Shown here one piece after another: positions 11,672 through 24,059 of a DNA stretch of 64,000 bases. Made by a program: the position numbers and the translations under genes. The notes below the pieces were generated by a model that was not told the DNA's origin, did not search any database, and saw only the letters and a list, made by a program, of their open reading frames with translations. This DNA comes from Macrothele yani (Eukaryota; Arthropoda; Arachnida; Araneae; Macrothelidae), in contig CM076997.1 in NCBI GenBank assembly GCA_039090855.1, forward strand, positions 162,780,709-162,844,708. Reading direction: 5' to 3'. Within the stretch, counting starts at the first letter, position 1. The number at the start of each line of letters is the position of its first letter.

Positions 11672-12391
11672 AAACTTGCTGACAAGAGTAAAGAAGTGGG
11701 ATTAAAAATGAACTTTCAGAAGACAAAAGTGATGTACAATGCTTTTACAAGAAATGAAGATTTATCGATTGATGGAGAAAAGCTGGAGATAACAGACACG
11801 TACGTTTATCTTGGACAGCAGATATCAAGTGAAGGTCACATTGGTGAAGAAATTAATCGGCGTACAAAACTTGCCTGGAGAGCTTTTGGAAGAAACAGCA
11901 TAATTTTCAAGAGCAATATGCCAATATGTCTTAAAAGAAAAGTGTTTGATCAATGCATCCTTCCAGTGCTTACGTATGGTGCAGAGACGTGGACCTTAGC
12001 TAAAAGAGACATACAAAGGCTGCAGAAAACTCAAAGAAGCATGGAGAGGTGCATGCTTGGTGTAACCAGGAGAGATAAGAAGAGGAACACGTGGATCCGA
12101 AAAATGACAAGAGTGGAAGACATCATGATCAGAGTTAAAACCCTGAAATGGCAATGGGCTGAGCATACTGCCAGAAGAACAGACCATCGATGGACAGCCG
12201 AAATTTTAGATTGGATTCCAAGGGACAGGAAAAGACCCAGAAGAAGACCACATGGAAGATGGGTGGATGAAATTCGAAAGTATGCGGGAGTGACATGGAG
12301 GAGACTGGCACAAGACAGACCGTTGTGGAGGAAACTTGGGGAGACCTTCGTCCAGCAGTGGATTGATAATGGTTGACAATGATGATGATGA

Positions 12392-12440
<49 letters not shown>
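11672..12440 (+). pseudogene. RTE-like LINE copy 1, 5'-truncated (3' end of reverse transcriptase)
   Basis: An open frame at 11696-12376 encodes the thumb/C-terminal part of an endonuclease-reverse transcriptase: LADKSKEVGLKMNFQKTK, YLGQQIS, TYGAETWTL, then a basic end stopping at QQWIDNG. The frame has no stop but lacks the endonuclease and the catalytic FADD box. The 3' UTR is almost absent: the stop is followed by ATGATGATGATGAT and a long (AT)n tail to about 12439. A short 3' UTR with a simple-repeat tail is typical of RTE-type elements, so I place it there; the clade is an inference. Confidence 0.88.
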
Positions 12441-12441
<1 letters not shown>

Positions 12442-15408
12442 TGGCCCTCAGTCTCCGGCAGCTGGAATGTACCTGGCCAAGGCAGCGGCCAGTGCGACAT
12501 GAAGGCAGAGGGTGCTAAGAATCCCCGGAGGACCGGACTAGGCTGCCATTTGATGCTGACCTTGGCAACGTACAATGGACGCTCCCTATCTTCTGATTCA
12601 AGGCTTCTTGAATTGGAAGAGGAACTACAAAGGATCAAGTGGGACATCGTCGGGCTCAGTGAGGTAAGGAGAAAAGGAGGAAGATCTCATTGAACTGAAA
12701 AGTGGACATCTCTTCTATTATCGTGGGACAGATACTGGCAGAACTAGTGGTGTTGGATTTATAATAAACAAGAAACTGAAGGATAAAGTGGTAGAAGTTG
12801 AAAGTTCCTCTGACAGAGCTGCACGACTCGTTATCCAACTATCGAGAAGATACCAGGCTCAGATTATTCAAACTTACGCACCCACCACAAGTCATCCTGA
12901 AGAAGAAATTGAAGAATTTTATGAGGAAATTCGTCATCTAAATAATAAAGGTAAGCAGCACTTGAAGATAATTATGGGAGATTTCAATGCAAAAATAGGG
13001 CACCGGCAACAGAATGAAACTTCAGTAGGTAAATTCGGTCACGGCAACAGAAACCAGCGTGGAAATACTCTCGTTGAGTTTGCAGAGGCAGAAGGATTTT
13101 CATCTTGAATTCCTTTTTCAAGAAAAAGCCACACAGGAAATGGACATGGAGACATCCAATTGGGACGACAAGTGAAATTGATTTTATTATGTGTAACAAA
13201 AAATTCGTCATCGAAGACTGCAGTGTGCTAAACAAGTTCAACACAGGTAGTGACCATAGATTGGTGAGATGTAAGATGCACCTCAACACTAAACTGGAAC
13301 GTGGCAAGCTCATAAGACAAACAAAATGTATTGACATAACCAACCTTAAAAAACACCATAATACTTTCAAGTTGGAACTGAAGAACAGATTCTCTGCTTT
13401 AGAAGGCCTAACATCGGAAGAAGTGGATATTTCGGAAGTTAACAGAAAAGTAACCAAAGCTCTTATGGAAACAGCAACAAAATTAGCTGGGTCTAAGAAC
13501 AAGTTGCATGTAAACAAATTATCAGGAAAAACCAAAATGTTGATGCAAAAAAGAAGAGAGATGAGGACAACTAAAGAAGATGTGACTTCCAAAGTGGAAT
13601 ATATAGAGCTATGCAAGACAGCACGAAAAAGTATCACTGAAGACGTAAGGAAATTCAACTGTGAGCTAGTGAGGAAAGCAATTGAAAACAACCAAAGCCT
13701 AAATATAGCAAAGGGACATCTCAGTAAAGGAAGAAAACAGATTATGGCTCTGAGAAAAGAAGATGGTTCTATAACAAGAAATAGAGGTGAAATTTTGACA
13801 AGAGTGAAAGATTTCTACTCCAAATTATATGAAAGGGATGATACATGTACTCCAGACATCATGAAAGGTACCAAAGTTTTTTTCCAGTCCTCCCAGCAGA
13901 AGTTGCACATGCAATCAAGAACACATGAAGCGGGGGAAGCTCCAGGAGAAGATGGAATTACTATAGACATCATACAAGAAGCAAGTGGAGAAATTGAAAC
14001 AGTACTCGCCCAAATTTTTACTCGATGCCTTAATGAAGGGAAGATTCCTGAGGATTGGAACAATGCTACAATGATCCTGCTACACAAAAAGGTGACATTG
14101 AGGATCTCAGGAACTACAGACCTATCAGCCTCCTATCAGTGGTTTATAAAATCTTCACTAAAGTTCTTTCACACCGCTTGAAGGTAACACTGGACATGGC
14201 TCAACCGAGAGAACAAGCTGGATTCAGGAGTGGCTACAGCACAATAGATCATATCCACGTACTGAGAGAACTAATTGAAAGAGCGAGGGAATATGAACTT
14301 CCATTGTGCATGGCTTTTATCGATTATGAAAAAGCCTTTGATTCGGTGAAACCATCAGCAGTTACCACGGCTCTGAAATCCTGCGGTATTGAAGATGCAT
14401 ACATTAATATTATTAATAACATCTATGAAAATGCAAGTGCAAAGATTCGGCTGTTTGAAAATACAACACACATAAAAATTGGAAAGGGAGTGAGACAAGG
14501 TGACACCATATTTCCGAAGCTCTTTAATGCCACATTGGAAAATGTCTTTCAATCACTGAACTGGGAAAACAAAGGGATAAAGATTAATGGAGATTATCTA
14601 ACCCACCTTCGTTTTGCTGATGACATAGTCATTTTTGCAACTACCCCATCAGAGCTGCAGAGTATGATCCAGGAACTTGCTGACAAGAGTAAAGAAGTGG
14701 GATTAAAAATGAACTTTCAGAAGACAAAAGTGATGTTCAATGCTTTTTACAAGAAATGAAGATTTATCGATTGATGGAGAAAAACTGGAGATAACAGATA
14801 CGTATGTTTATCTTGGACAGCAGATATCAAGTGAGGGTCACATTGATGAAGAAATTAATCGGCGTACAAAACTTGCCTGGAGAGCTTTTGGAAGAAACAG
14901 CATAATTTTCAAGAGCAATATGCCATTATGTCTTAAAGAAAAGTGTTTGATCAATGCATCCTTCCAGTGCTTACGTATGGTGCAGAGACGTGGACCTTAA
15001 CTAAAAGAGACATACAAAGGCTGCAGACAACTCAAAGAAGCATGGAGAGGTGCATGCTTGGTATAACCAGGAGAGATAAGAAGAGGAACTCGTGGATCCG
15101 AAAAATGACGAGAGTGGAAGACATCATGATCAGAGTTAAATCCCTGAAATGGCAATGGGCTGGACATACTGCCAGAAGGACAGACCATAGATGGACAGCC
15201 GAAATTTTAGATTGGATTCCAAGGGACAGGAAAAGACCCAGAAAAAGACCACATGGGAGATGGGTGGATGAAATTCGTAAATATGCGGGAGTGACATGGA
15301 GGAGACTGGCACAAGACAGACCGTTGTGGAGGAAACTTGGGAGACTTTCGTCCAGCAGTGGATTGATAATGGTTGACAATGATGATGATGATGATGATAT
15401 ATATTTGG
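12440..15408 (+). pseudogene. RTE-like LINE copy 2, nearly full length, broken
   Basis: The order is that of copy 3: an AP-type endonuclease (TLATYNGRS, GLSEVRRKG, IMGDFNAKIG, SDHRLVRC) from about 12540, then reverse transcriptase (RPISLL, FIDYEKAF, VRQGDT, LRFADDIVIFA) and a C-terminal basic region to about 15365. Damage: an extra G near 12677, a frame break near 13108, shifts near 13870-13930 and 14090, an extra T near 14750, and a lost base near 14937. It begins at CTTGGCCCTCAGTCTCC directly after the (AT)n tail of copy 1, so its 5' UTR is shorter than that of copy 3. It ends in GATGATGAT and a short (AT)n. Confidence 0.9.
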
Positions 15409-18400
15409 GATGTAAGGTCAGGTGATGCGTAACATCACAGCCTCTCCTTGGCAAATGTCAACCCCGCCTTCTCGTGGTACATCCTGTTCCCACTAAAGGG
15501 GCTCTGACGACCGCCAATAGCGGTATAACTATACCATCGGGATTAGAGGAAATGCTATCCCACACTCACCAACCCGCTTGGCCAGCGTGATGAGTTATGG
15601 CCAAACCCCTCCAAAATGACTCCACAACTTAAATCTTGGCCCTCAGTCTCCGGCAGCTGGAATGTACCTGGCCAAGGCAGCGGCCAGTGCGACATGAAGG
15701 CAGAGGGTGCTAAGAATCCCCGGAGGACCGGACTAGGCTGCCATCTGATGCTGACCTTGGCGACGTATAACGGACGCTCCCTATCTTCTGATTCAAGGCT
15801 TCTTGAATTGGAAGAGGAACTACAAAGGATCAAGTGGGACATCGTCGGGCTAAGTGAGGTAAGGAGAAAAGGAGAAGATCTCATCGAACTGAAAAGTGGA
15901 CATCTCTTCTACTATCGTGGGACAGATACTGGCAGAACTAGTGGTGTTGGATTTATAATAAACAAGAAACTGAATGATAAAGTTGTAGAAGTTGAAAGTT
16001 CCTCTGACAGAGCTGCACGACTCGTTATCCAACTCTCAAGAAGATACCAGGCTCAGATTATTCAAACTTATGCACCCACCACAAGTCATCCTAAAGAAGA
16101 AATTGAAGAATTTTATGAGGAAATTCGTGATCTAAATAATAAAGGTAAGCAGCATTTGAAGATAATTATGGGAGATTTCAATGCAAAAATAGGGCAACGG
16201 CAACAGAATGAAACTTCAGTACTTAAATTCGGTCACGGCAACAGAAACCAGCGTGGAAATACTCTCGTAGAAATTGCAGAGGCAGAAGGGTTTTTCTTCT
16301 TGAACTCCTTTTTCAAGAAAAAGCCACACAGGAAATGGACATGGAGACATCCAAATGGGACGACAAGTGAAATTGATTTTATTATGTGTAACAAAAAATT
16401 CGTCATAGAAGACTGCAGTGTGCTAAACAAGTTCAACACAGGCAGTGACCATAGATTGGTGAGATGTAAGATGCACCTCAACACTAAACTCGAACGTAGC
16501 AAGCTCATAAGACAAACAAAATGTATTGACATAACCAACCTTAAAAAACAACATAATACCTTCAAATTGGAACTGAAGAACAGATTCTCTGCTTTAGAAG
16601 GCCTTACATCGGAAGAAGTGGATATTTCTGAAGTTAACAGAAAAGTAACCAAAGCTCTTATGGAAACAGCAACAAAATTAGCTGGGTCTAAGAACAAATT
16701 GCATGTGAACAAATTATCAAGAAAAACCAAAATGTTGATGCAAAAAAGAAGAGTGATGAGGACAACTAAAGAAGATGTGACTTCCAAAGTGGAATATATA
16801 GAGCTATGCAAGACAGTACGAAAAAGTATCACTGAAGACGTAAGGAAATTCAACTGTGAACTGGTAAGGAAAGCAATTGAAAACAACCAAAGCCTAAAGA
16901 TAGCAAAGGGACATCTCAGTAAGGGGAAAAAACAGATTATGGCACTGAGAAAAGAAGATGGTTCTGTAACAAGAAATAGAGGCGAAATTATGACAAGAGT
17001 GAAAGATTTCTACTCCAAATTATATGAAAGGGATGATACATGTACTCCAGACATCATGAAAGGTACCAGTACCAGAGTTCTTCCAGTCCTTCCAGCAGAA
17101 GTTGCACATGCAATCAAGAACATGAAGCTGGGAAAAGCTCCAGGAGAAGATGGAATTACTGTAGACATCATACAAGAAGCAAGTGGAGAAATCGAAACAG
17201 TACTCGCCCAAATTTTCACTCGATGCCTTAATGAAGGGAAAATTCCTGAGGATTGGAACAACGCTACAATGATCTTGCTACATAAAAAATGTGACATTGA
17301 GGATCTCGGGAACTACAGACCTATCAGCCTCCTATCAGTGGTTTATAAAGTCTTCACTAAAGTTCTTTCACACCGCTTGAAGGTGACACTGGACATGGCT
17401 CAAATGAGAGAACAAGCTGGATATTCAGGAGTGGCTACAGCACAATAGATCATATCCACGTACTGAGAGAACTAATTGAAAGAGCGAGGGAATATGAACT
17501 TCCATTGTGCATGGCTTTTATCGATTATGAAAAAGCCTTTGATTCGGTGAAACCATCAGCAGTTGCAATGGCTCTGAAATCCTGCGGTATTGAAGATGCA
17601 TACATTAATATTATTAATAACATCTATGAAAATGCAAGTGCAAAGATTCGGCTGTTTGAAAATACAACACACATAAAAATTGGAAAAGGAGTGAGACAAG
17701 GTGACACCATATCTCCGAAGCTCTTTAATGCCACATTGGAAAATGTCTTTCAATCACTGAACTGGGAAAACAAAGGGATAAGGATTAATGGAGATTATCT
17801 AACCCACCTTCGTTTTGCTGATGACATAGTCATTTTTGCAACTACCCCATCAGAGCTACATGGTATGATCCAGGAACTTGCTGACAAGAGTAAAGAAGTG
17901 GGATTAAAAATGAACTTTCAGAAGACAAAAGTGATGCACAATGCTTTTACAAGAAATGAAGATTTATCGATTGATGGAGAAAAGCTGGAGATAACAGACA
18001 CGTACGTTTATCTTGGACAGCAGATATCAAGTGAGGGTCACATTGGTGAAGAAATTAATCTGCGTACAAAACTTGCCTGGAGAGCTTTTGGAAGAAACAG
18101 CATAATTTTCAAGAGCAATATGCCATTATGTCTTAAAAGAAAAGTGTTTGATCAATGCATCCTTCCAGTGCTTACGTATGGTGCAGAGACGTGGACCTTA
18201 GCTAAAAGAGACATACAAGGGCTGCAGACAACTCAAAGAAGTATGGAGAGGTGCATGCTTGGTGTAACCAGGAGAGATAAGAAGAGGAACACGTGGATCC
18301 GAAAAATGACAAGAGTGGAAGACATCATGATCAGAGTTAAATCCCTGAAATGGCAATGGGCTGGACATACTGCCAGAAGGACAGACCATCGATGGACAGC

Positions 18401-18605
18401 CGAAATTTTAGATCGGATTCCAAGGGACAGGAAAAGACCCAGAAGAAGACCACATGGGAGATGGGTGGATGAAATTCGAAAGTATGCGGGAGTGACATGG
18501 AGGAGACTGGCACAAGACAGACAGTTGTGGAGGAAACTTGGGGAGACCTTCGTCCAGCAGTGGATTGATAATGGTTGACAATGATGATGATGATGATATA
18601 TATAT
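15409..18605 (+). mobile_element. RTE-like LINE copy 3, longest and best preserved
   Basis: This copy has a candidate 5' UTR (15409-15640), an endonuclease plus N-terminal reverse transcriptase frame (15616-17448) and the rest of the reverse transcriptase (17505-18578). Endonuclease motifs: TLATYNGRS, GLSEVRRKG, YAPTTSH, IMGDFNAKIG, SDHRLVRC. Polymerase motifs: RPISLLSVV, AFIDYEKAFDSV, GVRQGDTISP, LRFADDIVIFA. Comparison with copy 2 shows a single coding break: two extra bases (AT) near 17422-17427, which shift the frame just after REQAG. The product would nick DNA and reverse-transcribe its own RNA at the nick. The tail is (GAT)n followed by (AT)n. I see no other frame damage. Confidence 0.92.
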
Positions 18606-18689
18606 TTGTTTTATATTGATTTGTCCGGGTCAGGTCAGGGTACAAAAATTTTAACCTGTTTCCAACTCTGGTAAACAGGTCTAAAGAAG

Positions 18690-19250
18690 CATTCAGTTCG
18701 ACTCATTTCAAAGATTTCTTGCCAAAGGTGGCGGGTGTGTAATGCTGTGGGGTTGTTTTAATGTTTGTGAATTAAGTCCATTAGTATAGGTGAAGAATAC
18801 GATGAATCAACATGCTTGCAGGAAAATAATTAATTTCAGAAAAACGTGTTACCTTTTGCACAAAAGTTGCAGGATTCTCATCAAACCACTTATTAGATTT
18901 ACCCGGATGACAACTGTAGGATGCACAGAGCTAAAGCCATTATGGTTTGGTGTGAAGAATATGATAAAACTTTGGAACTCAAGCTAAATCGCCAGATTTG
19001 TATCCCATCGAGAATTTATGGGAGCACATTGAACGAAGTGTGAAAAACCAAACTTCAGAATCCAAGGAACCTCAATGAATTCCAAGACAAACTCCTGTAC
19101 TCAGAATGGTAAAAAATTCACTCAAATTATTTAAATCCTCTTACTGAATTTTTTCCGGCAGGAATTAATGATCTGAGTAACAATGCGTTAAAAAGTAAAT
19201 TTATTTAGGTGACTGATTTTTTGTCCGGAGTCTGTATTTGTGAGCAGTAC
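18690..19250 (+). pseudogene. Tc1-like transposase remnant
   Basis: Rightward fragments in several frames: VMLWGCFN-like, NTMNQHACRKII, then SPDLYPIENLWEHIERSVKN, which holds the third catalytic acid. The copy ends with GTCCGGAGTCTGTAT, a terminal repeat type known for these elements. No matching left end is seen and many stops occur. Confidence 0.78.
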
Positions 19251-20780
19251 TTTTTTTGCAATGTGGAAAATACTTAGAGTGATGCATTTCTGTTTTCTAC
19301 TCAAAAATTAGGCAAATCAAACAGTAGTTATTTGCATTCTTGAAAATTGTGTAAACATTTTCGCGAATACTTTTTAAACACCTCTACATATCATTACGAA
19401 GCAGAACGATGTTTCTAGAAGCACATTCAGGGAATTTATACTAAATAAATATATAAAGTAACATGAGTTCAAGGGTATGAAACCCATTCATCAATTTCCT
19501 ATTGTTAGAAGTCTGGTGCCCCGTGCAGAATTAAAAAGAATATATTAAGCTCCTGCTAGGTAGCAATCAATTTTCATTTTAAAGAGATTTCTATTCCCCA
19601 TCGAGTCTTTTGGAAATTCTCAAAGGATATTAACTTGAATAAGAAAAAAGGATGATGCAAACAGATTTACTTCAGAGATAAAGAAGTTTCTATCCATTTT
19701 CAAACCCTAATTTCACCTGCGAGTTTCACATTAGATGCTTACTGAAGCTGAGAAAAATCCCAAGCCTTTTTCTTTCCTTTTACTTCGTTACTTTTTCTCC
19801 CCATCTCAGCTTTATGCAAAGTATCTGGAGTGACAATAAGTGAATAAAATTCTAAAAGAAAAGAGTCTTTCTTTGGATCAAATTTCAGCTTGGCTTCCCT
19901 TTCTCTGCAATTAAGTTATTCTTCCCAGAATTAATAAGTGGACAAAGTGGAACTGTCAGATATATTGGAGTTCGCGGATGTCCTTATTTTCGCTAAAAAA
20001 TGGTACGACTGTTTTCTCACTTATTGTGAGCGGCGTTTAATTGCATTTCTCCTGACTTCATTAGATTTAGCTTCGGCTTCATCATAAAGAAAAAGGAACT
20101 AGTTAGAAACGGTTTGGCTGCAGAAAAATACCCTGAATTACTTTATTCTCAGCTTCTTTTTCCTGAAAGTAGTTGACGTTCTCCTAAAGTATATTATTTC
20201 ATGTGCGTAATGTATTTTCTAGAAAATTATAAGTTTTCTAATGTCATTAAATAATTTCATTTTGAAACAAAAATGATTAATAGGAAAGTTATTTAAAGAG
20301 ATTGAGACTGAATATTTCAGGCAACTGTGCACGTAGATCGACATACTGTTACCCAGACTAACATGTACAGCTCGCACATTCCATTAACTATTCAGTACAA
20401 GGCGTGAAAAATTCATATAAATGAGTGCAAATATCAGGGCCATTTTATCAAGATACCAAACGAAAGTTTTACTCGCACAGTACTCAATATTTGAATGAAT
20501 CTCTCCTTTTAAAGACTGAAGAATGACTTAAGAATTAATTAGTTTTTGAACATGAATTAACGTGCATACATACATATCACTAAGGTGTTCTCTGAGTTTC
20601 AGAGGTTAGCTCCTCAAAGAAAGACAGATTACCAGATAAATATTTAACTGATGGGACTAGAATTTACTTACTGTTGGTGTATCAGATGTCTCCATTTACA
20701 AATATCTTGGTGTATAGCTGAACTTCATTGACATCCATCACATGACGCACACAATACCATTTCTATTTCATACTTATAAT
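19251..20780. other. Intergenic, no gene seen
   Basis: AT-rich sequence without recognisable repeats, domains or RNA genes. It is one of the few stretches here that look single-copy. Confidence 0.55.
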
Positions 20781-21785
20781 CTTTTCTCATGCAGACATTC
20801 TTGAATTTGGTCATCCCATTATTTTTTCGGCGTTCCTCGACCTTGCTTTCTGCCACTTGGGCTGAAAAATTTCTATTAGTCATCACCTCACCACTTATTC
20901 TTTCAACATGACCAAACCACCTAAAAATATTAGGTTTACAACATTTTGCTTCACATTACACAACTGCAACACAACTTCATTCCTCACATGACCAGAGCGG
21001 CTCTTCAAATAAATCCCGCGTAAGTAACGCATCTTTCCAGCACACAAACAACTCCTACGTCTCTTCACCAGTACGCAGGTTTCACTGCCGTACATTAGAG
21101 TAGGCCGTGAGACCTAGTACACTGCCATTTTGGACTTCCTTGAGAATCCATCATTCCTGTGAAATCCACCTAAAGCAGCAATGACTTTCAATGAAGAGTT
21201 CACTTGCCTACTAATTTCACCATCTAATTTGTTCTCTCCGTCAAACTATAGGTCCAATAAATAAACTCGTTCATTTGGGGCTTCACAAATGTACTTTACT
21301 GTTTTTGAATGCAATCAGAACTTAAGTTGTGCCATTTAGACATACCCTGCGTTCAGTGGTAACATAACTTTGGATTTTCCTTTATTTATGTTTACTCAGT
21401 TTGAATTTCATATAAACTTCTTACATTCCGGACAGCATATTCTGTAACTCAGTTTTGCTCTCTGCCAACAAGACTGTGTCATTAGCATACAGCAATCTGC
21501 ACGCACGAATTCAATATTGGAAGACATAAATATTTACACAATATTTCAAGACATAAACCAGTGTGGTCCGTCTTGGCATAGTGCATTCACGCATCCATAA
21601 ATATATTAAACAGCCATGGTGACATTACACAACCTTTTTTGACTCCTGCTACAACAGAAAACCATTTTGATACAACATGATTCATTTGAACATCTGCTCT
21701 GCTACCAACATTGAGCGTGAAATTAAATACCAATAACAGATAAATGGTATTTTTAAAGAAACACTTTTTTTTCAAATAATGGAAA
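20780..21785 (-). pseudogene. LINE reverse transcriptase remnant
   Basis: Read leftward: AGVKKGCVMSPWLFNIFMD (the VxxGxxxSPxLFN box), further on LLYANDTVLLAES (the YADD-type active site with A-N-D in place of A-D-D), and YGSETCVLVKRRRS close to 20900-21095. Several stops and frame changes separate them. This family differs from the RTE-like copies at 11.7-18.6 kb. No ends are visible. Confidence 0.8.
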
Positions 21786-22039
21786 ATTACTGTTCTCGAA
21801 ACGGTGAGTTAGATAATTGTGCTTTGCCAGTGAGTTGGATAATGGTCCCTTTCAAGTTAAAAATTCAATCAATGTGCATTTGAATCCAATTTCTTTCACG
21901 ATTGATGAGGGAGGAGTGAACTGATTCCATTTGTGTTCAGACGTATCTGAGTATACAGAATCTTCTGCAAACCTTATTACAAATGCATAGAAATAAGTGT
22001 ATGGCTCACTATGAAAAATCTTTACAAATTTACATTTGT

Positions 22040-22240
22040 TTGTATTTGTGGGTTTAATGACCACCGCAAGCAAATCCAAGAGCTGTAAACATTCGCACAT
22101 CCTTAATTTGAGGTCCCGTGTCCCGGGATGGGTTGTCAGCGCCGCACATCATCGATGCCTGATCCAGGTTCGAATCCGGGACCAACTCGAACGAATGGTC
22201 AGCAACCAATGCCTCAGACCACTCGGCAATGGGAGTGGCA
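22040..22240 (-). repeat. tRNA-derived SINE, diverged copy
   Basis: On the minus strand the B box GGTTCGAATCCGGGACC-like region, the CGAACGAATGGTC block and the 3' block TTTAATGACCACCGCAAGCAA are recognisable, with many substitutions and no long A-tail. Confidence 0.8.
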
Positions 22241-22299
22241 CAAATGTACTTCACCGTACTTGAATGCAATCAGAACTCAAACTTAAGATCACATTTTAA

Positions 22300-22850
22300 T
22301 AATCAGAAAAGGCTTGAACAGTGATTAGTAAATACTAATGCGCCGTGTAAATTTGGTCGCTTGCACTCATACTTGGTAATGCCTCAGAAACATCTGCCAT
22401 GCAATGATTCGGCATGTAGCTGCCGTTTTATCTGTCATATGGATGCACTTTAGAAATAATCTTACTCAAGGCCTTGGAAATAATCTTACCCATGTCACCT
22501 TGAGAAAGATGCTTTCCGAAAGTGCATCCATATCGTTATGAAAATTTTAAAAACAGTTTACTGGATACTTAGGCTGCTCTCACAGTTGATGTTCTAAAAA
22601 TTATAGATATCGTAATCGCTCTGTTCTTTTGGAATACCATATGCATACGTGCCATCATTTTGACTTTTGACTTCTCAAAATGCCGCTGTCTTTGGGGTAG
22701 GGGAGAGAAAAATGTAAAGTGTTTACATTCCAAAGCATCAGTTCCCGATCTCAGCTCCGTAACGAAATTATACCTGTCATTAAAATACATTCTCGGGAAA
22801 AGTCAAAAAAATATTTTGCGTGTATGTGATTGTTTATGTCGACAAACATG
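22300..22850. other. Intergenic with a small inverted repeat
   Basis: ATATGGATGCACTTT near 22438 is repeated inverted near 22519, with about 65 bases between the arms. Inside, GAAATAATCTTAC occurs twice. It may be a small hairpin element or chance. No gene seen. Confidence 0.5.
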
Positions 22851-23040
22851 AGCAACCCTTAGGGCTATACAACCAGTTTCCCACCACAAATTTGGGGTCA
22901 ATTATTCCCGGAAAGGGGTCAAACCAGCTTCATCGAGCAACCGCAACACTCATATATCTTCCCGTACTCGAATCCAGGCTCATCTCTATCTATTGGTTAG
23001 AAGCAAGCTGCTCAGACAACTCTGCCACTGATGTGCGGTT
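22850..23040 (-). repeat. Old SINE copy
   Basis: The 3' block (GAGCAACCCTTAGGGCTATA), the middle (GGGGTCAATTATTCCCGGAA) and a decayed B-box region (TACTCGAATCCAGGCTC) follow the family order on the minus strand. Confidence 0.62.
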
Positions 23041-23389
23041 TCAATTTCGAACCAGTTCTGTAGATTCAAGTTTTTCTTGGGAGCCTCCGATTTATATTTT
23101 AGTAATTGCTCTTTCAATAGCTATTATACAAAAGCATTTTGCCATGATCATTTTGTCAAAGGCTTCCAATGGTTTTACGGATATGTTACATTCTGTAATC
23201 AGCATCCATTCAGCACTTCCATCATCTAAGAAGCTTCCACGACCTAACGGAGACATGTTTTTTAAATAAATTAATAGTTGCAATTGACGTCATTATAGAA
23301 GCAAATACCTGGTCAAGATATGTACAGCTGCTTTTAGGCACTGACTCAACAGTGACAACAAACATAACACGTTTCTACCTTTAGTTTTG

Positions 23390-23597
23390 TGTTTTAACGA
23401 TAACCATGAGCAAGTCTAAGCGGCATGGACCCGGTCCATAATGTGGGGCCACTGTTTTCAACGAAGGAACAGAACAATCAACGCCATTGGACAAGAAAAC
23501 AATTCGTTATACCTCATCTGAGAATTGAACCCGTACCGTAACGGACGAATCCTCTGAAGCCAGATTCTCATAATACTTGGCCACCGGGCCGTGCCAC
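23390..23597 (-). repeat. Old SINE copy
   Basis: TTTTAACGATAACCATGAGCAAG starts the 3' block, and a decayed head (TTGGCCACCGGGCCGTGCC) ends it. This strongly diverged copy lies about 125 bases outside the Polinton. Confidence 0.62.
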
Positions 23598-23723
23598 ATT
23601 TCTACCAGAACAGCCGACGTGCGAAATTTATGAACGTACATTAACTGGCTACGTTATTATGTACACCTTCACAGTGCCGTGCCCGAGAGCGAGTTGGAGT
23701 ATTACTCCCACCCCCTCCAAACG

Positions 23724-23787
23724 AATTTAGAACCTTTCGATATTTCAAAATCGCTCGCGATTTTGAAATATCGAAAGGTTCTAAATT
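23724..23787. repeat. Perfect palindrome with 31-bp arms at the left Polinton end
   Basis: Left arm 23724-23754, loop TC (23755-23756), right arm 23757-23787, complementary at every position. It starts AATTTAGAACCTTTCGATAT. The right arm runs directly into the terminal repeat at TTTTCAGG. No counterpart is seen at the right end. Confidence 0.95.
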
Positions 23788-24021
23788 TTCAGGAATTCCC
23801 TGAGGTGTTAGGAATTTTTATAGACGTTGCATTATTTTTTTTAATTTTCTCGGGAGATTTATTAGATTTTGTCAAATTTTTGAAGGAAGTTTTTTGTCGT
23901 TTCCAATATTTTTACTCGTATTTTTTGTCCTATTTTTTCTCTCTAATTTATTTTATTAAACTTATATTTTTAGAACTTCCGTGAAGTGTTATAATTTTTA
24001 TAGACGTTGCATTATTTTTTT
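23786..24021. repeat. Left terminal inverted repeat of the Polinton
   Basis: Three parts: an outer block with CTGAGGTGTTAGGAATTTTT and GACGTTGCATTA (23786-23845); a middle block from TTTTCTCGGGAGATTTAT to GTCGTTTCC (about 23846-23903); then a spacer and a diverged repeat of the first block (23968-24021). The middle block and one outer-type block are matched, inverted, at 39347-39493. Internal tandem repeats are common in Polinton terminal repeats. Confidence 0.9.
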
Positions 24022-24059
24022 AATTCTTATATTTGTCCTCCCTACAATTTTAATTTAGA

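Noticed and set aside
12336..12518. ORF with (YI)n and poly-Asp stretches
   Set aside because: It is the translated (AT)n/(GAT)n tail of LINE copy 1.
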